Below are positions 36,340 to 44,444 of a DNA stretch of 64,000 nucleotides, piece after piece (within the stretch, counting starts at the first letter, position 1; each line of letters starts with the position of its first letter). The DNA comes from Mesosutterella multiformis. Lineage in GTDB: Bacteria > Pseudomonadota > Gammaproteobacteria > Burkholderiales > Burkholderiaceae_F. The translations under genes and the position numbers were made by a program. The notes beneath the pieces are model-generated. The model had not been told where the DNA came from. It saw only the letters and a list, made by a program, of their open reading frames with translations, and did no database searches. Location: assembly GCF_003402575.1 (NCBI RefSeq), contig NZ_BGZJ01000001.1, positions 1,238,501 to 1,302,500 on the forward strand, written 5' to 3'.

Positions 36340-36542
36340 TTATTTATCCTATTAGAGGCAGTCTGGCCGGAAGTCCCCGTGCGGCTACAGTCCGGACGGG
36401 GAGTGCAATCCGGCGATGTTAACTGCGATTCTACTTAGCTTGAAAATGAATGTGAACATCGTTTCAGTACCAATACCAAACTTTAAAATTGAAAAAAATT
36501 ATTAAAAATATGTTTTTTAAAGATTTATTGGTATAATAGGAG
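36340..36542. promoter_or_regulatory. AT-rich divergent promoter region with inverted repeat
   Basis: A perfect 8-bp inverted repeat, TACCAATA (36468-36475) and TATTGGTA (36526-36533), brackets a very AT-rich stretch. The second copy overlaps an extended -10 promoter, TGGTATAAT (36529-36537), on the plus strand, with a predicted start near 36543. The arrangement suggests control of both nhaC and the structured transcript by one factor. The factor is not identified. Confidence 0.6.
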
Positions 36543-36941
36543 TTGTCCCAATATTTCTTTTTTCTCTCAGGGACGAGTGGATCATCTTAGGCGGTAACCT
36601 TGAAAAAAGGGCTCTCTGAAACCGCCAGCCCATCGAGCAGCAGACATCTGCTGAATAAAGTGCAGACCGGATCCGGTCGAAAATCTGTGCATCCACTCAA
36701 GAGAAAAATACGGCAGAACGCCTCCTGAGACAGGCGGGCTGCTCCTATAAAACCCTCACTGTTGTTTTTGCTTTTTCCGCCCGCCTTTGCCGGCGGAAAG
36801 ATCCTGTAACGGCTGTCACGATGCAGTCATCAAAATGCCTCAGGATCTTCATAAAAGAGGGCTATAAATAGATTCGTCGGATGAAACCGCAAACCACGCC
36901 AGAAAAGCAGGCGTACAAAAATAAATATAAGGAAGTGAAAA
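36543..36941 (+). ncRNA. Long structured leader RNA or ncRNA
   Basis: About 400 bases with no good open frame but many perfect helices. These are GTCCC/GGGAC (36545-36549 with 36570-36574), GAGTGGAT/ATCCACTC (36575-36582 with 36691-36698), GGCGGT/ACCGCC (36590-36595 with 36621-36626) and CAGCAG/CTGCTG (36638-36643 with 36648-36653). They continue with GCAG-CGCCT/AGGCG-CTGC (36713-36742), TTCCGCC/GGCGGAA (36775-36781 with 36792-36798) and GATCCTG/CAGGATC (36800-36806 with 36841-36847). The second helix closes a multi-branch junction. The predicted transcript starts two bases before the first helix. It does not fit tmRNA, RNase P, 6S or SRP RNA, or a riboswitch I know. Confidence 0.65.
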
Positions 36942-37130
36942 ATGACTAACTATCAGTATGAAGACAAGAAGACGAACAACCTCGTGAAGCAGGTAGTCGG
37001 AACGCTTTCCCGCCGGATGGGCCTCAGCGGCCAGTCTGAGAGCGGGATCAAAATGAAGACTGCTGAGGATCTCGCCTGGCGCGAATCGATCCGCAGCATT
37101 GACCTCGCTTACGGGACTGGTTCTCTCTAA
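36942..37130 (+). CDS. 62-residue protein of unknown function
   Basis: A short gene with a strong ribosome site (AAGGAAG, seven bases before the ATG). The protein is hydrophilic with no signal or membrane segment: Lys-rich at the start (YEDKKTNNLVKQVVGTLSRR), then a Gly/Ser patch and a helical C-terminal part (AEDLAWRESIRSIDLAYG). No family was recognised. It is the only open frame in the structured transcript that starts near 36543. Two perfect hairpins and a strong terminator follow it. Confidence 0.7.
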   Translation: MTNYQYEDKKTNNLVKQVVGTLSRRMGLSGQSESGIKMKTAEDLAWRESIRSIDLAYGTGSL

Positions 37131-37136
37131 GCACTC

Positions 37137-37241
37137 GATTCCTCCCTAGGCGAGGAATCCACCGGGGACGGGCGGATCCAAGGTTCGTCCCCTGAGAATT
37201 CAACGAAAACCCTGTTCAGCAATGAACAGGGTTTTTTCGTT
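37137..37241 (+). terminator. 3' hairpins and terminator of the structured transcript
   Basis: GATTCCTC/GAGGAATC (37137-37144 with 37152-37159) and GGGGACG/CGTCCCC (37164-37170 with 37186-37192) precede the terminator proper. In the terminator, AACCCTGTTCA pairs with TGAACAGGGTT around a GCAA loop at 37219-37222, followed by a T-run. The outer bases AACGAA/TTCGTT extend the stem. Confidence 0.9.
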
Positions 37242-37579
37242 ACTCAGTGGTATTCCGGTATTCCGGGGAAGAAACCAACCCCGGTGATTAAGACAGATTC
37301 TGCCTTGACTCAGCGTATGACTCTCATTATTCTTCGATTTCTAGCTGTCCCTTCATAGTTCAGGCGGCTGGATGCGGCTTCAGCTGTTTCTGCAGCTGAA
37401 TTAAGAGCTTACAAAGTCAAGCCGCAGCCCTAGAGAGTCTCCGCCCGGGAAAGGCGGAGAGCAAAACGACCTGCAGGCGACCCTTCCCGGGCGACCTGCG
37501 GATATTTCTTCATTCTTCTGTCCGTAAGTCCGCTTCGATGCAGTTACGCCGAAGCAGATTTTGCTCAGGGAGCTCATTC
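37242..37579 (+). promoter_or_regulatory. Structured leader of yjiHG with mutually exclusive stems
   Basis: The gap holds TGCGGCTT/AAGCCGCA (37373-37380 with 37419-37426) enclosing CAGCTG/CAGCTG (37381-37386 with 37393-37398). It also holds TCTCCGCC/GGCGGAGA (37438-37445 with 37453-37460), which excludes a competing 10-bp stem CGCCCGGGAA/TTCCCGGGCG (37442-37451 with 37484-37493). A last stem GCTTCG/CGAAGC (37532-37537 with 37550-37555) sits just before the yjiH ribosome site. Competing stems are the usual design of riboswitches and attenuators. No known class was recognised. Confidence 0.6.
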
Positions 37580-38272
37580 ATGTCTGATGCAAAAGTAGAA
37601 ACAAACGCTGCTGAACAGGCGCCTCAGACACACGAGAACAAACTGCCGGGAATCGGGGCGTTTATCGCCTTCATTCTCGCTGTGATTATGTTCTCCGGTG
37701 TGTTTGCCAAGATGCCTGATGCCTACAAGTGGCTTTCCGCCCTTGACTTCTCGACCCTCGTCGGCAAGTTCGGCACAATCGTCGATAAGGCGAACCTCGT
37801 GGGTCACGGCGGCAACGGTGCCCGCGGCGGCTTCCTCTTCGGTCTTTCCCTCGTTCCGGGCGTGATGTTCGCTCTCGGCATGATTGAAGTCCTCGCTCAC
37901 TACGGTGCTCTCCGTGCCGCTCAGTTCCTGATGACTCCGCTTCTCAAGCCGCTCCTTGGTCTGCCTGGTCTGACGGGTCTTGCCCTGATTACCGACCTTC
38001 AGTCGACTGACGCCGGTGCTGGTCTCACGAAGGGGCTCTATGACGACGGCCTGATTAACCGCAAGCAGCTGGTTACGATGTGTGCCTGGCAGTACGCGGG
38101 CGCTGGCTGCATCAGCAACTACATGACTACTGTGGTCGGCGGTCTTATCGCCTGGTTCCTTGTCCCGATCTGGGTTCCGATGGTGGTTTTCCTCGTCCTG
38201 AAGTTTGTCGGCGCGATGCTCGTTCGCTTCGTGCTCTCGACCGTTTATAAGAAGGACTTCGCAAATGAGTAA
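37580..38272 (+). CDS. yjiH: YjiH-like membrane protein, nucleoside-recognition (Gate) domain
   Basis: A 230-residue membrane protein with about five helices and the Gate-domain features GLSLVPGVMFALGMIEVLAHYGALRAA (in part) and LPGLTGLALITDLQSTDAGA. YjiH and YjiG form a two-gene pair of unknown transport function in E. coli and relatives. The start at 37580 (MSDAKVETN) has an AGGGAG site; a longer open frame is rejected. It overlaps yjiG by 8 bp. Confidence 0.85.
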   Translation: MSDAKVETNAAEQAPQTHENKLPGIGAFIAFILAVIMFSGVFAKMPDAYKWLSALDFSTLVGKFGTIVDKANLVGHGGNGARGGFLFGLSLVPGVMFALGMIEVLAHYGALRAAQFLMTPLLKPLLGLPGLTGLALITDLQSTDAGAGLTKGLYDDGLINRKQLVTMCAWQYAGAGCISNYMTTVVGGLIAWFLVPIWVPMVVFLVLKFVGAMLVRFVLSTVYKKDFANE

Positions 38273-38747
38273 TAACAACGCAGCTCAGGCCGAAAAAGTT
38301 TCCCAGAATCCGTTTGATATCTTTATCGTCGGCTGCCGCAAGGGCTGGAATCTCGGCGTCTTCAACTTGATCCCGAACGTGCTGATGGCGTTCGTGCTCA
38401 CCTACATGCTGACTATCTTCGGCGTGATGGATTGGATCGGCAATACCTGCGGCGGCTTTATGGCCGTCTTCGGTCTGCCGGGCAAGGCAATTCTCGTGCT
38501 CTGCGCCACGTGGCTCTCCTGCGGTGCCGGTGTCGGCGTCGCTGCCGCTCTTGCGACGGACGGTTCCCTGAACGCCCATGACATCACGATTCTGCTTCCC
38601 GCCCTCATTCTGATGGCGTCTCAGATTCAGTACATGGGCCGTCTCCTCGGAATTACGGATTGCCCGAAGAAGTACTGGCCGGTTCTGATGGTGAACTCGG
38701 TTCTGATGGCCTTCATCAGCATGGAAGTGATGCACTTCTTTATCTGA
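38265..38747 (+). CDS. yjiG: YjiG-like membrane protein, partner of YjiH
   Basis: A 160-residue membrane protein with four helices (GVFNLIPNVLMAFVLTYML, WIGNTCGGFMAVFGLPG and on). It has the CGAGVGVAAALATDGSLN motif of this family. It starts within the end of yjiH, so translation is coupled and a heteromeric complex is likely. Substrate is unknown. A terminator follows at about 38798. Confidence 0.85.
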   Translation: MSNNNAAQAEKVSQNPFDIFIVGCRKGWNLGVFNLIPNVLMAFVLTYMLTIFGVMDWIGNTCGGFMAVFGLPGKAILVLCATWLSCGAGVGVAAALATDGSLNAHDITILLPALILMASQIQYMGRLLGITDCPKKYWPVLMVNSVLMAFISMEVMHFFI

Positions 38748-38797
38748 TGAGGCTTCAGGATTCTGCCTGACGCAGACAGAATTCCGAAAAATCAGAC

Positions 38798-38835
38798 ATG
38801 CCCGGCTCCTCACTCAGGGGCCGGGCATTGTTTTT
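38798..38835 (+). terminator. Terminator of yjiHG
   Basis: ATGCCCGGCTCC pairs with GGGGCCGGGCAT with one mismatch around a short loop, followed by TTGTTTTT. Confidence 0.85.
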
Positions 38836-38923
38836 ATGTCTCTCCGCTCTGTCTCTCCGACTCGGACTGCGGCCGATAAAATACGGGCATCACTTATATA
38901 AAACACCTGGAGGTATCGGCAAG

Positions 38924-39472
38924 ATGTCACATGCATTGGTTTTCATTGCGGACGGTTTTGAGGAAATCGAGGCTTTGACTTCCGTTGACCTGCTCCGCCG
39001 GGGCGGTGTGGACGTAAAAACAGTTTCCGTGGGTGGCGGAAATCTGAGAAAGGGAGCTCACGGTGTTCAGATTCTCTGCGATACGCTGCTCTCCTCCGCT
39101 GACTGGGATCAGGCCGATATGCTCGTGCTGCCGGGCGGCTGGCCGGGAGCGGAAAACCTCGGGCAGGATACCGTTCTCACGGGAAAACTGAAGGAATTTG
39201 CGGCTGATCCGAAGAAATGGGTGGCCGCGATCTGTGCCGCGCCCTATGTGCTTGGCGGTCTCGGGTTGCTGCGCGGAAAGCGCGCGACCTGCTATCCGGG
39301 CTTTGAAAAGTATCTCGAAGGGGCTGATGTGACCGGGGGCCGCGTCGAGCGTGACGGACATATCATCACGGGCCGCGGTCCAGGAACGGCTTCTGATTTC
39401 GCGCTTGAGCTCGTTGAGGTTCTTGAAGGGAAGGAAAAGGCGGAAGACGTCCGCGACGGTCTCGCCGGCTGA
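38924..39472 (+). CDS. DJ-1/PfpI family protein (YajL-like)
   Basis: A 182-residue protein with the family core: FIADGFEEIEALTSVDLLRR holds the conserved Glu, VLPGGWPGAENL follows, and the nucleophile elbow is AAICAAPYVLGGLGLL (Cys near residue 105). The end contains GRGPGTASDFAL. DJ-1 proteins are reported as chaperones or deglycases; the precise activity here is unknown. The start at 38924 has a GGAGG site. An open extension upstream overlaps the previous terminator and is rejected. Confidence 0.92.
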   Translation: MSHALVFIADGFEEIEALTSVDLLRRGGVDVKTVSVGGGNLRKGAHGVQILCDTLLSSADWDQADMLVLPGGWPGAENLGQDTVLTGKLKEFAADPKKWVAAICAAPYVLGGLGLLRGKRATCYPGFEKYLEGADVTGGRVERDGHIITGRGPGTASDFALELVEVLEGKEKAEDVRDGLAG

Positions 39473-39561
39473 TCTGAACATAGAAGAGAAAAGTCCCCGG
39501 AAATTCCGTTTTTTCCGTTTCGAGTTTAGAATCAGGGTTTACGCTACTCAGGTTTCTACTC

Positions 39562-40977
39562 ATGACTCTTTTCTCTTCTTTTCGCAAACGGAAAAGGGGC
39601 CTGCGGCACGCTGTTGCTTCAGGTCTTTTTCTTGTCTGCCTTGCGGCTCTTGGGGTATCGGGCTCTGCCGTAGCTGCCGGGATCGATGCTGTAAAGCTGC
39701 AGGTGAATGTCCCTTATGCCTTCCTGCCATTGCTTAAAGGAGCGGAGGGCGCGGCGTTCGCTTCCGAAAAGAAAGAAGGAACTTTCCCGGCCGGCCGCTA
39801 TCTCGATCTCTCATTCGGGAGCGGCATGGCGCTCCGCGAAGGACTTGGAGATGGCCGATACCGGCTTCTCGCGGTGACTGACGACGGCCCTACCTGTCAC
39901 GGACCAGTACGAAAGACGCGTGACGGTCTGATCCCGACCCGCCTCTATCTGATTCCTGGGTATTCGCCGCTCTTTGTCGAACTGACGCTTGACCTGAAGA
40001 ATCGGGTTCTGCAGGTAACCGGAATTCGCCGCGGAAGCCGGAATTCACAGCCTTACAGCGGTATTCCTCCGAAAGCCGCGCGATCCCTTTCACTCGACTT
40101 TCATGAAGAACCTGTTACCACGGGGTTTTCTCCGATAGAGCCGCGGGGCTCCGCAATCAATCCGCAGGGCATTGCTGTCACATCTGACGGTACGATCTGG
40201 GTAGCCGACGCGTCGCTTCCTTCAGTTGTCCGGCTCTCAAACCGGGATTTTGGCGAAGTCTCTCGGGCGATACCCGGAAAGGGACTTCCCCGGTTTCTCG
40301 CCTGGAGCGCCATGGAGTCCGGTTTCCAGGGACTCGCGCAGCTTCCGAACGGGAGACTCGCCACAACGATTACTCCTGAAAGACGGGCGGACTACGCGGT
40401 GATTCTCCTATCCAATCCGTCAGATTGGACGTCCCGAGCCTATGTCTATCCGAAGCCTTCTGATCTTGACCGTTTTTCTCTCAAAGCTTTCGCATCTGTC
40501 GGGGATGGAACCCTTTTCGCGGTAGAGAGCGGAGAAACCGAGCGGGGAAAGGCGGTTTCGCGCCTTGTCCGTATCAGCTTCAAGGGTGCGGATGATCTCT
40601 CGGAGTTCCCGCTTCGGGGAGGCAGCATCGTGGATACGCCGCTTCGGTACCTGAAAAGCGAAGGCGTAACGCCGGTCCGCCGGGATTTCGTGGCGGATCT
40701 GATCAAAGCCGGCGTTGATAAACCGATTTCAAGTCTGGTGCGGATAGATGATGTAGCGCTTCTCGCTGTGAACGAATCGCACTATGGAGTGAGGTGCAGA
40801 GCCGCAAGTGGCGCAGCGCTGCCTTCGCTCAGGCTTTCACCGGACGGTGATCTGATGAAAAACGGCAAGGTGCTGCCGGATGAGGAGCAGGCGGTGGCGC
40901 TTCATCCGACGGGAAACAGCACAAATGCCTGGCTCCTGAAGTTTCCCAAACCGTTCACGGCTTCCCGTATCCGGTGA
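39562..40977 (+). CDS. Exported protein with phytase-esterase-like beta-propeller domain
   Basis: A 471-residue protein with an N-terminal signal (basic RKRKRGLRH, hydrophobic VASGLFLVCLAALGV, cleavage near AVAAG). The body resembles the esterase-like activity of phytase family (PF13449): FSPIEPRGSAINPQGIAV, GTIWVADASLPSVVRLS, MESGFQGLAQLPNGRL and the propeller repeats around them. Its likely location is periplasmic. The last 23 bases overlap the convergent Crp/Fnr gene end to end. Substrate is unknown. Confidence 0.75.
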   Translation: MTLFSSFRKRKRGLRHAVASGLFLVCLAALGVSGSAVAAGIDAVKLQVNVPYAFLPLLKGAEGAAFASEKKEGTFPAGRYLDLSFGSGMALREGLGDGRYRLLAVTDDGPTCHGPVRKTRDGLIPTRLYLIPGYSPLFVELTLDLKNRVLQVTGIRRGSRNSQPYSGIPPKAARSLSLDFHEEPVTTGFSPIEPRGSAINPQGIAVTSDGTIWVADASLPSVVRLSNRDFGEVSRAIPGKGLPRFLAWSAMESGFQGLAQLPNGRLATTITPERRADYAVILLSNPSDWTSRAYVYPKPSDLDRFSLKAFASVGDGTLFAVESGETERGKAVSRLVRISFKGADDLSEFPLRGGSIVDTPLRYLKSEGVTPVRRDFVADLIKAGVDKPISSLVRIDDVALLAVNESHYGVRCRAASGAALPSLRLSPDGDLMKNGKVLPDEEQAVALHPTGNSTNAWLLKFPKPFTASRIR

Positions 40978-41689
40978 GATAGGTTGCCTCGGCGGCACCC
41001 TTGCCGTCGATCCAGTCATAAAGGTCAGAGAAGAGCTCTTTCCGTACAGAGATTGAACGGCGGTCTTTCCTGATCAGACCGGCCGCTTCCCACTGGGAAA
41101 AAATTCTGCTGACAGAAACCCGGGACAGATTGACAACCTGTCCGTACTGAGAGTTATTGAGGAGCAGCGGGATCACAGTCCAGTCGTCCCGAATCGGTAT
41201 CCCGTAACTCGTGATCAGCACCTTGAAGAGTGTCCGGAGCCGGGACTGCGGGTCGAGAGTGAAGTTCGCGACCATGCCTTCGATGTAGCTCTCCTCTTTT
41301 GCTGTCACATCAGCGAGCACGGCTTTGCCGAACTCCGGGTCCTTGGACATCTCTTCGCTCAGAGTCCGGGGGGGCATGGCGTACACCACGCAATCGCGCC
41401 AGGCAACCGTTTCCACATTTACCCGTTCATCCACCGCGGCTGAGATATCGCACATGCTTCTTCCGGGCGGGATGAGGGAGAGAATCGAGCTTGATCCCTT
41501 GATAGCGCTCGCTATCCGGTAAACACAGAGTCCCCGGACGAGAAGAAAGGATTTCGGATTATCGCCTCCGGCTTTCAGCACCTGGTTTCGTTTCACTTTC
41601 TGAAGGACGCCCCGCCGTTCATAGAGGGAGGCAATCACAGGGGGCACGGCTGGCTGAACCCAGGGCAGGTTCTGAAATATCTGGCGCAC
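40955..41689 (-). CDS. Crp/Fnr-family transcription regulator
   Basis: A 244-residue regulator with an N-terminal cyclic-nucleotide-fold beta-roll (VKRNQVLKAGGDNPKSFLLVRG) and a C-terminal winged helix (QYGQVVNLSRVSVSRIFSQWEAAGLI). There is no N-terminal Cys cluster, so it is not an Fe-S oxygen sensor of the FNR type. It is divergent from the flavoprotein gene at 41894, and a perfect inverted repeat typical of this family lies between them. It probably controls that gene, itself, or both. Confidence 0.88.
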   Translation of the reverse strand: MRQIFQNLPWVQPAVPPVIASLYERRGVLQKVKRNQVLKAGGDNPKSFLLVRGLCVYRIASAIKGSSSILSLIPPGRSMCDISAAVDERVNVETVAWRDCVVYAMPPRTLSEEMSKDPEFGKAVLADVTAKEESYIEGMVANFTLDPQSRLRTLFKVLITSYGIPIRDDWTVIPLLLNNSQYGQVVNLSRVSVSRIFSQWEAAGLIRKDRRSISVRKELFSDLYDWIDGKGAAEATYLTGYGKP

Positions 41690-41739
41690 GGGGATGCACT
41701 CCTTAAGAGGTCTGATGTCGGATGAATACCAAAAAATGT

Positions 41740-41755
41740 AACACGCTACCGTGTT
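41740..41755. promoter_or_regulatory. Candidate Crp/Fnr operator, AACACG-N4-CGTGTT
   Basis: A perfect 6-4-6 inverted repeat in the 204-bp divergent region between the Crp/Fnr regulator and the flavoprotein gene. The spacing is that of Crp/Fnr operators. A second inverted repeat, AGCCTAAA...TTTAGGCT, lies at about 41821-41855, nearer the flavoprotein start. Confidence 0.6.
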
Positions 41756-41893
41756 CCTGTGATTTAGTGTAACTGCTGATACAGATTTTCTCTTCCTATT
41801 TGGGGATAATTTTTGAGTTAAGCCTAAATAGAAAGAATTAGTTCTGTTTTAGGCTGAGTAACTAATACAACACATTCAAGTGGAGAGAGAAGA

Positions 41894-43390
41894 ATGAAGT
41901 TACTGAAGACGATCATCGCCGCGACTCTGGCGGCCGCCTGTGTTCTCCCGGCTCAGGCCGCGGATAAGACGATGAGCACCGATATCGTGGTGCTCGGCGC
42001 CGGCTGCGGCGGTACCTCTGCCAGTGTGGCAGCTCAGGAACTCGGTGCCAAGGTGATCCTGCTTGAGAAGCAGGGCATTACGGGCGGTACCTGCAAATTC
42101 TCCGAAGGCATCATGGCGGTTGAGTCCAAGATGCAGCGTGACTGGAACTACGGCCTGACGAAGGATGACGCCTTCCAGCGCATCATGCGTTACGGCCACT
42201 GGCGCGGTAACGGCCGCGTGGTCCGCGCGTTCGTGGAAAAGACCGCGAGCACGATTGACTGGATGCAGGGCAACGGCGTGAAGTTTGAGAAGCTCTTCTC
42301 TAACTATCCGGATGGTCTCTACACCTGGCACATTTATGAAGGCCGTGGCGCTGGCTGGCTCGCCAAGTATCAGGACAAGTTTGTGAAGAACGGCGGCACG
42401 CTGCTCCTGAATACCCCCGCCACCGATCTGATCCAGGGTTCTGACGGTGTTGTGCGAGGTGTGATCGCGAAGAACAAGGATGGCGACAAGATCACCATCA
42501 ACGCGAAGGCTGTGATTATCGCCACCGGCGGTTTCGGTGCCAACGAAGCAATGAAGAAGAAGTATCTCCGATTCCCGGGTGTTGACGGTCTCGCTCAGAC
42601 CGGCAAGACCGGCGACGGCATCCAGATGGCCTGGAAGGCCGGTGCTGCTGAAGACGGCGTTGAGGTTCAGGCTTCCTACCGTCCGGGTCCGAAGGGCGTG
42701 GGCACCACGAATCAGGTTGCCGCTTCCGCCAAGCAGCCGCACCTCTGGCTGAACCCGGAAGGCGACCGCTTTGTTGATGAAACCGTCATGCTCGAGTGGC
42801 CGTTTGCCGGCAACGCTCTGGAACGCAACGGCGGCAAGATGTGGGTTGTGTACGATCAGGCGACGCTTGACTACATGAAGAACGAAGGTATCGACCTCGG
42901 CGTCGGCGTGATGGTTCCGGTCGCGACGAAGCTTACGAAGTTCGATTCCGAGTGGGATGCCGCTGAAAAGGCTGGCTGGGCCAAGAAGGCGAATACGCTT
43001 GACGAGCTCGCCAAGATGACCGGCATGCACGCTGATGTTCTGAAGAAGAACGTTGCTGAGTACAACCACTGGGCTGATATCCGTCACGACGGTCTCTTCG
43101 CCAAGAATCCGAAGTACATCCGTCACGTGAACAAGGCTCCGTACTACGCGATTCAGCTCGTTGCCACGTCTCTCGGCACGCTCGGCGGCATCAAGATCGA
43201 CGACAAGTGGGAAGTGGTCCGCAAGGATGATTCCCCGATCAAGGGCCTCTACGCTGCCGGCAACGACGCGGGCGGTATGTATGGCGACAGCTACGATCTG
43301 CTGATGGCTGGCTCCACCATTGCCTGGGCTGTGAATGGCGGCCGTATCGCGGCTGAAAACGCTGTGAAGTACATTGGCCTCAAGAAGTAA
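41894..43390 (+). CDS. Secreted FAD-dependent reductase, fumarate-reductase/flavocytochrome c flavoprotein type
   Basis: A 498-residue protein with a Sec signal (MKLLKTIIAATLAAACVLPA to AQAA). The FAD fold begins DIVVLGAGCGGTSASVAA. Further family motifs are GGTCKFSEGIMAV, IIATGGFGANE, QTGKTGDGIQMAWKAGA, GDRFVDET and GTLGGIKID near the end. It has no CxxCH haem motif, so electrons must come from a partner cytochrome. Such periplasmic flavoproteins reduce fumarate, urocanate or other enoates; the substrate cannot be read from sequence. It is monocistronic with a strong terminator. Confidence 0.9.
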   Translation: MKLLKTIIAATLAAACVLPAQAADKTMSTDIVVLGAGCGGTSASVAAQELGAKVILLEKQGITGGTCKFSEGIMAVESKMQRDWNYGLTKDDAFQRIMRYGHWRGNGRVVRAFVEKTASTIDWMQGNGVKFEKLFSNYPDGLYTWHIYEGRGAGWLAKYQDKFVKNGGTLLLNTPATDLIQGSDGVVRGVIAKNKDGDKITINAKAVIIATGGFGANEAMKKKYLRFPGVDGLAQTGKTGDGIQMAWKAGAAEDGVEVQASYRPGPKGVGTTNQVAASAKQPHLWLNPEGDRFVDETVMLEWPFAGNALERNGGKMWVVYDQATLDYMKNEGIDLGVGVMVPVATKLTKFDSEWDAAEKAGWAKKANTLDELAKMTGMHADVLKKNVAEYNHWADIRHDGLFAKNPKYIRHVNKAPYYAIQLVATSLGTLGGIKIDDKWEVVRKDDSPIKGLYAAGNDAGGMYGDSYDLLMAGSTIAWAVNGGRIAAENAVKYIGLKK

Positions 43391-43443
43391 AAAGCCTCAG
43401 ATTCCTGCTCCGGGATTCCCGGAGCAGTGAGTATGAAAAAGAG

Positions 43444-43477
43444 AAGCCCGGAGAGCAATCTCCGGGCTTTCTGTTTT
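43444..43477. terminator. Terminator after the flavoprotein gene
   Basis: AAGCCCGGAGA (43444-43454) pairs perfectly with TCTCCGGGCTT (43459-43469) around GCAA, followed by TTCTGTTTT. It separates the flavoprotein gene from the convergent hydrolase gene. Confidence 0.9.
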
Positions 43478-43507
43478 AAGCAGCATCAAAGCGGCTGAGA
43501 TCAGCGA

Positions 43508-44029
43508 TCAGGCATCGATCTGGCAGATCCGGAGCGCTTTCAGAGCGTTTTCGTGATTCTCAGGGGTCGTTCCGGCGCAGAGCTCCGGTTTTACCTCAAT
43601 CGCCGTTTCAGGGGCGGCGGCCTTCGCGATCAGCGCGTTGCTGATCACACAGATATCGGTACAGACGCCAGTGAAAATAATGCGGTCATAAGTCTTCAGA
43701 CGGCTGCCGAGTTCCAGGCTTCCGAAGGTGGGTTTCTGGATCGTGCGATCAGCGGACGCGAAAGGCTTCAGCTCTTCGCAGATGTCCCATCCCCGGCTGC
43801 CTCTGATGCAGTGAGGTACCGGAAGACGCCGGCCTTCCTGCGTTTCGAGATAGTTTTCAGGATGCGTGTCCTGAGTGAAGAAGACATCGGCGGGAGAAGA
43901 GGATGCAGCATTTTCCGCAAGAAAGTCCCGGATGCGGGGCAGAACCTCCGCGGCCTCCCGGGTTCCGAGAGAGCCCGTAACGAAATCGTTCTGCATATCA
44001 ATCACGACGATAGCGGTCTTCATGGCCAT
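43508..44029 (-). CDS. Isochorismatase-family cysteine hydrolase (nicotinamidase-like)
   Basis: A 173-residue hydrolase. The catalytic triad is visible: Asp in VVIDMQNDFVTGSL, Lys in TIQKPTFGSLE and Cys in FTGVCTDICVISNAL. The metal-site-like pattern TQDTHPENYLETQEGRRLP (Asp, His) suggests a nicotinamidase-type zinc site. It may deamidate nicotinamide in NAD salvage or act on another amide. Start at MAMK (44029) or two codons later. Confidence 0.85.
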   Translation of the reverse strand: MAMKTAIVVIDMQNDFVTGSLGTREAAEVLPRIRDFLAENAASSSPADVFFTQDTHPENYLETQEGRRLPVPHCIRGSRGWDICEELKPFASADRTIQKPTFGSLELGSRLKTYDRIIFTGVCTDICVISNALIAKAAAPETAIEVKPELCAGTTPENHENALKALRICQIDA

Positions 44030-44061
44030 CTCCTTTAGAAAACGCGATCCGTCAGAGCGGA

Positions 44062-44412
44062 TCAGAGTTCGGCGGACGGGTCAATCGCCTGTACGCACTT
44101 GAACTGCAGCCACACCGAGGCGCCTTTGGTCAGTTTGCCGGACGCGTCCTCAACGCCCCAGGAAATCGTCTGATCGAGCGGCTGGATCCCCATGCCGCGT
44201 TTGGCGCAGAAATTTTCCGCATGCTGCACGGTCGCTTCCTTCACCCGCATCGGATTCTTTTCGAAGGGCCAGGTTTCGGTGCGTTCGTAGATTTCGCCAA
44301 GAACCTGCTTCTGCTGAACCTGGGTATCCAGTTCAACACCCGGGTATGCGCACCCGGAGAGCAGAGCGGCGGCAGCGGCGGCTGTCAGGACGGGAATCAG
44401 CGTCTTTTTCAT
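44062..44412 (-). CDS. Putative lipoprotein
   Basis: A 116-residue protein with a lipoprotein signal (MKKTLIPVLTAAAAAALLSG then Cys21). The mature part is hydrophilic with two further Cys and ends VWLQFKCVQAIDPSAEL. No family was recognised. It lies 32 bp after a second lipoprotein gene, so the two are probably co-transcribed. Confidence 0.72.
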   Translation of the reverse strand: MKKTLIPVLTAAAAAALLSGCAYPGVELDTQVQQKQVLGEIYERTETWPFEKNPMRVKEATVQHAENFCAKRGMGIQPLDQTISWGVEDASGKLTKGASVWLQFKCVQAIDPSAEL

Positions 44413-44444
44413 TGGTGATTTTTCCTCAGAGAGTGGCGTCAGTC

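Noticed and set aside
36543-36941. tmRNA, RNase P RNA, 6S or SRP RNA
   Set aside because: The conserved signatures of these RNAs (tag frame and tRNA-like end, P4 and GAGGAAAG elements, GGAAGGAAGCAG loop) were not found.
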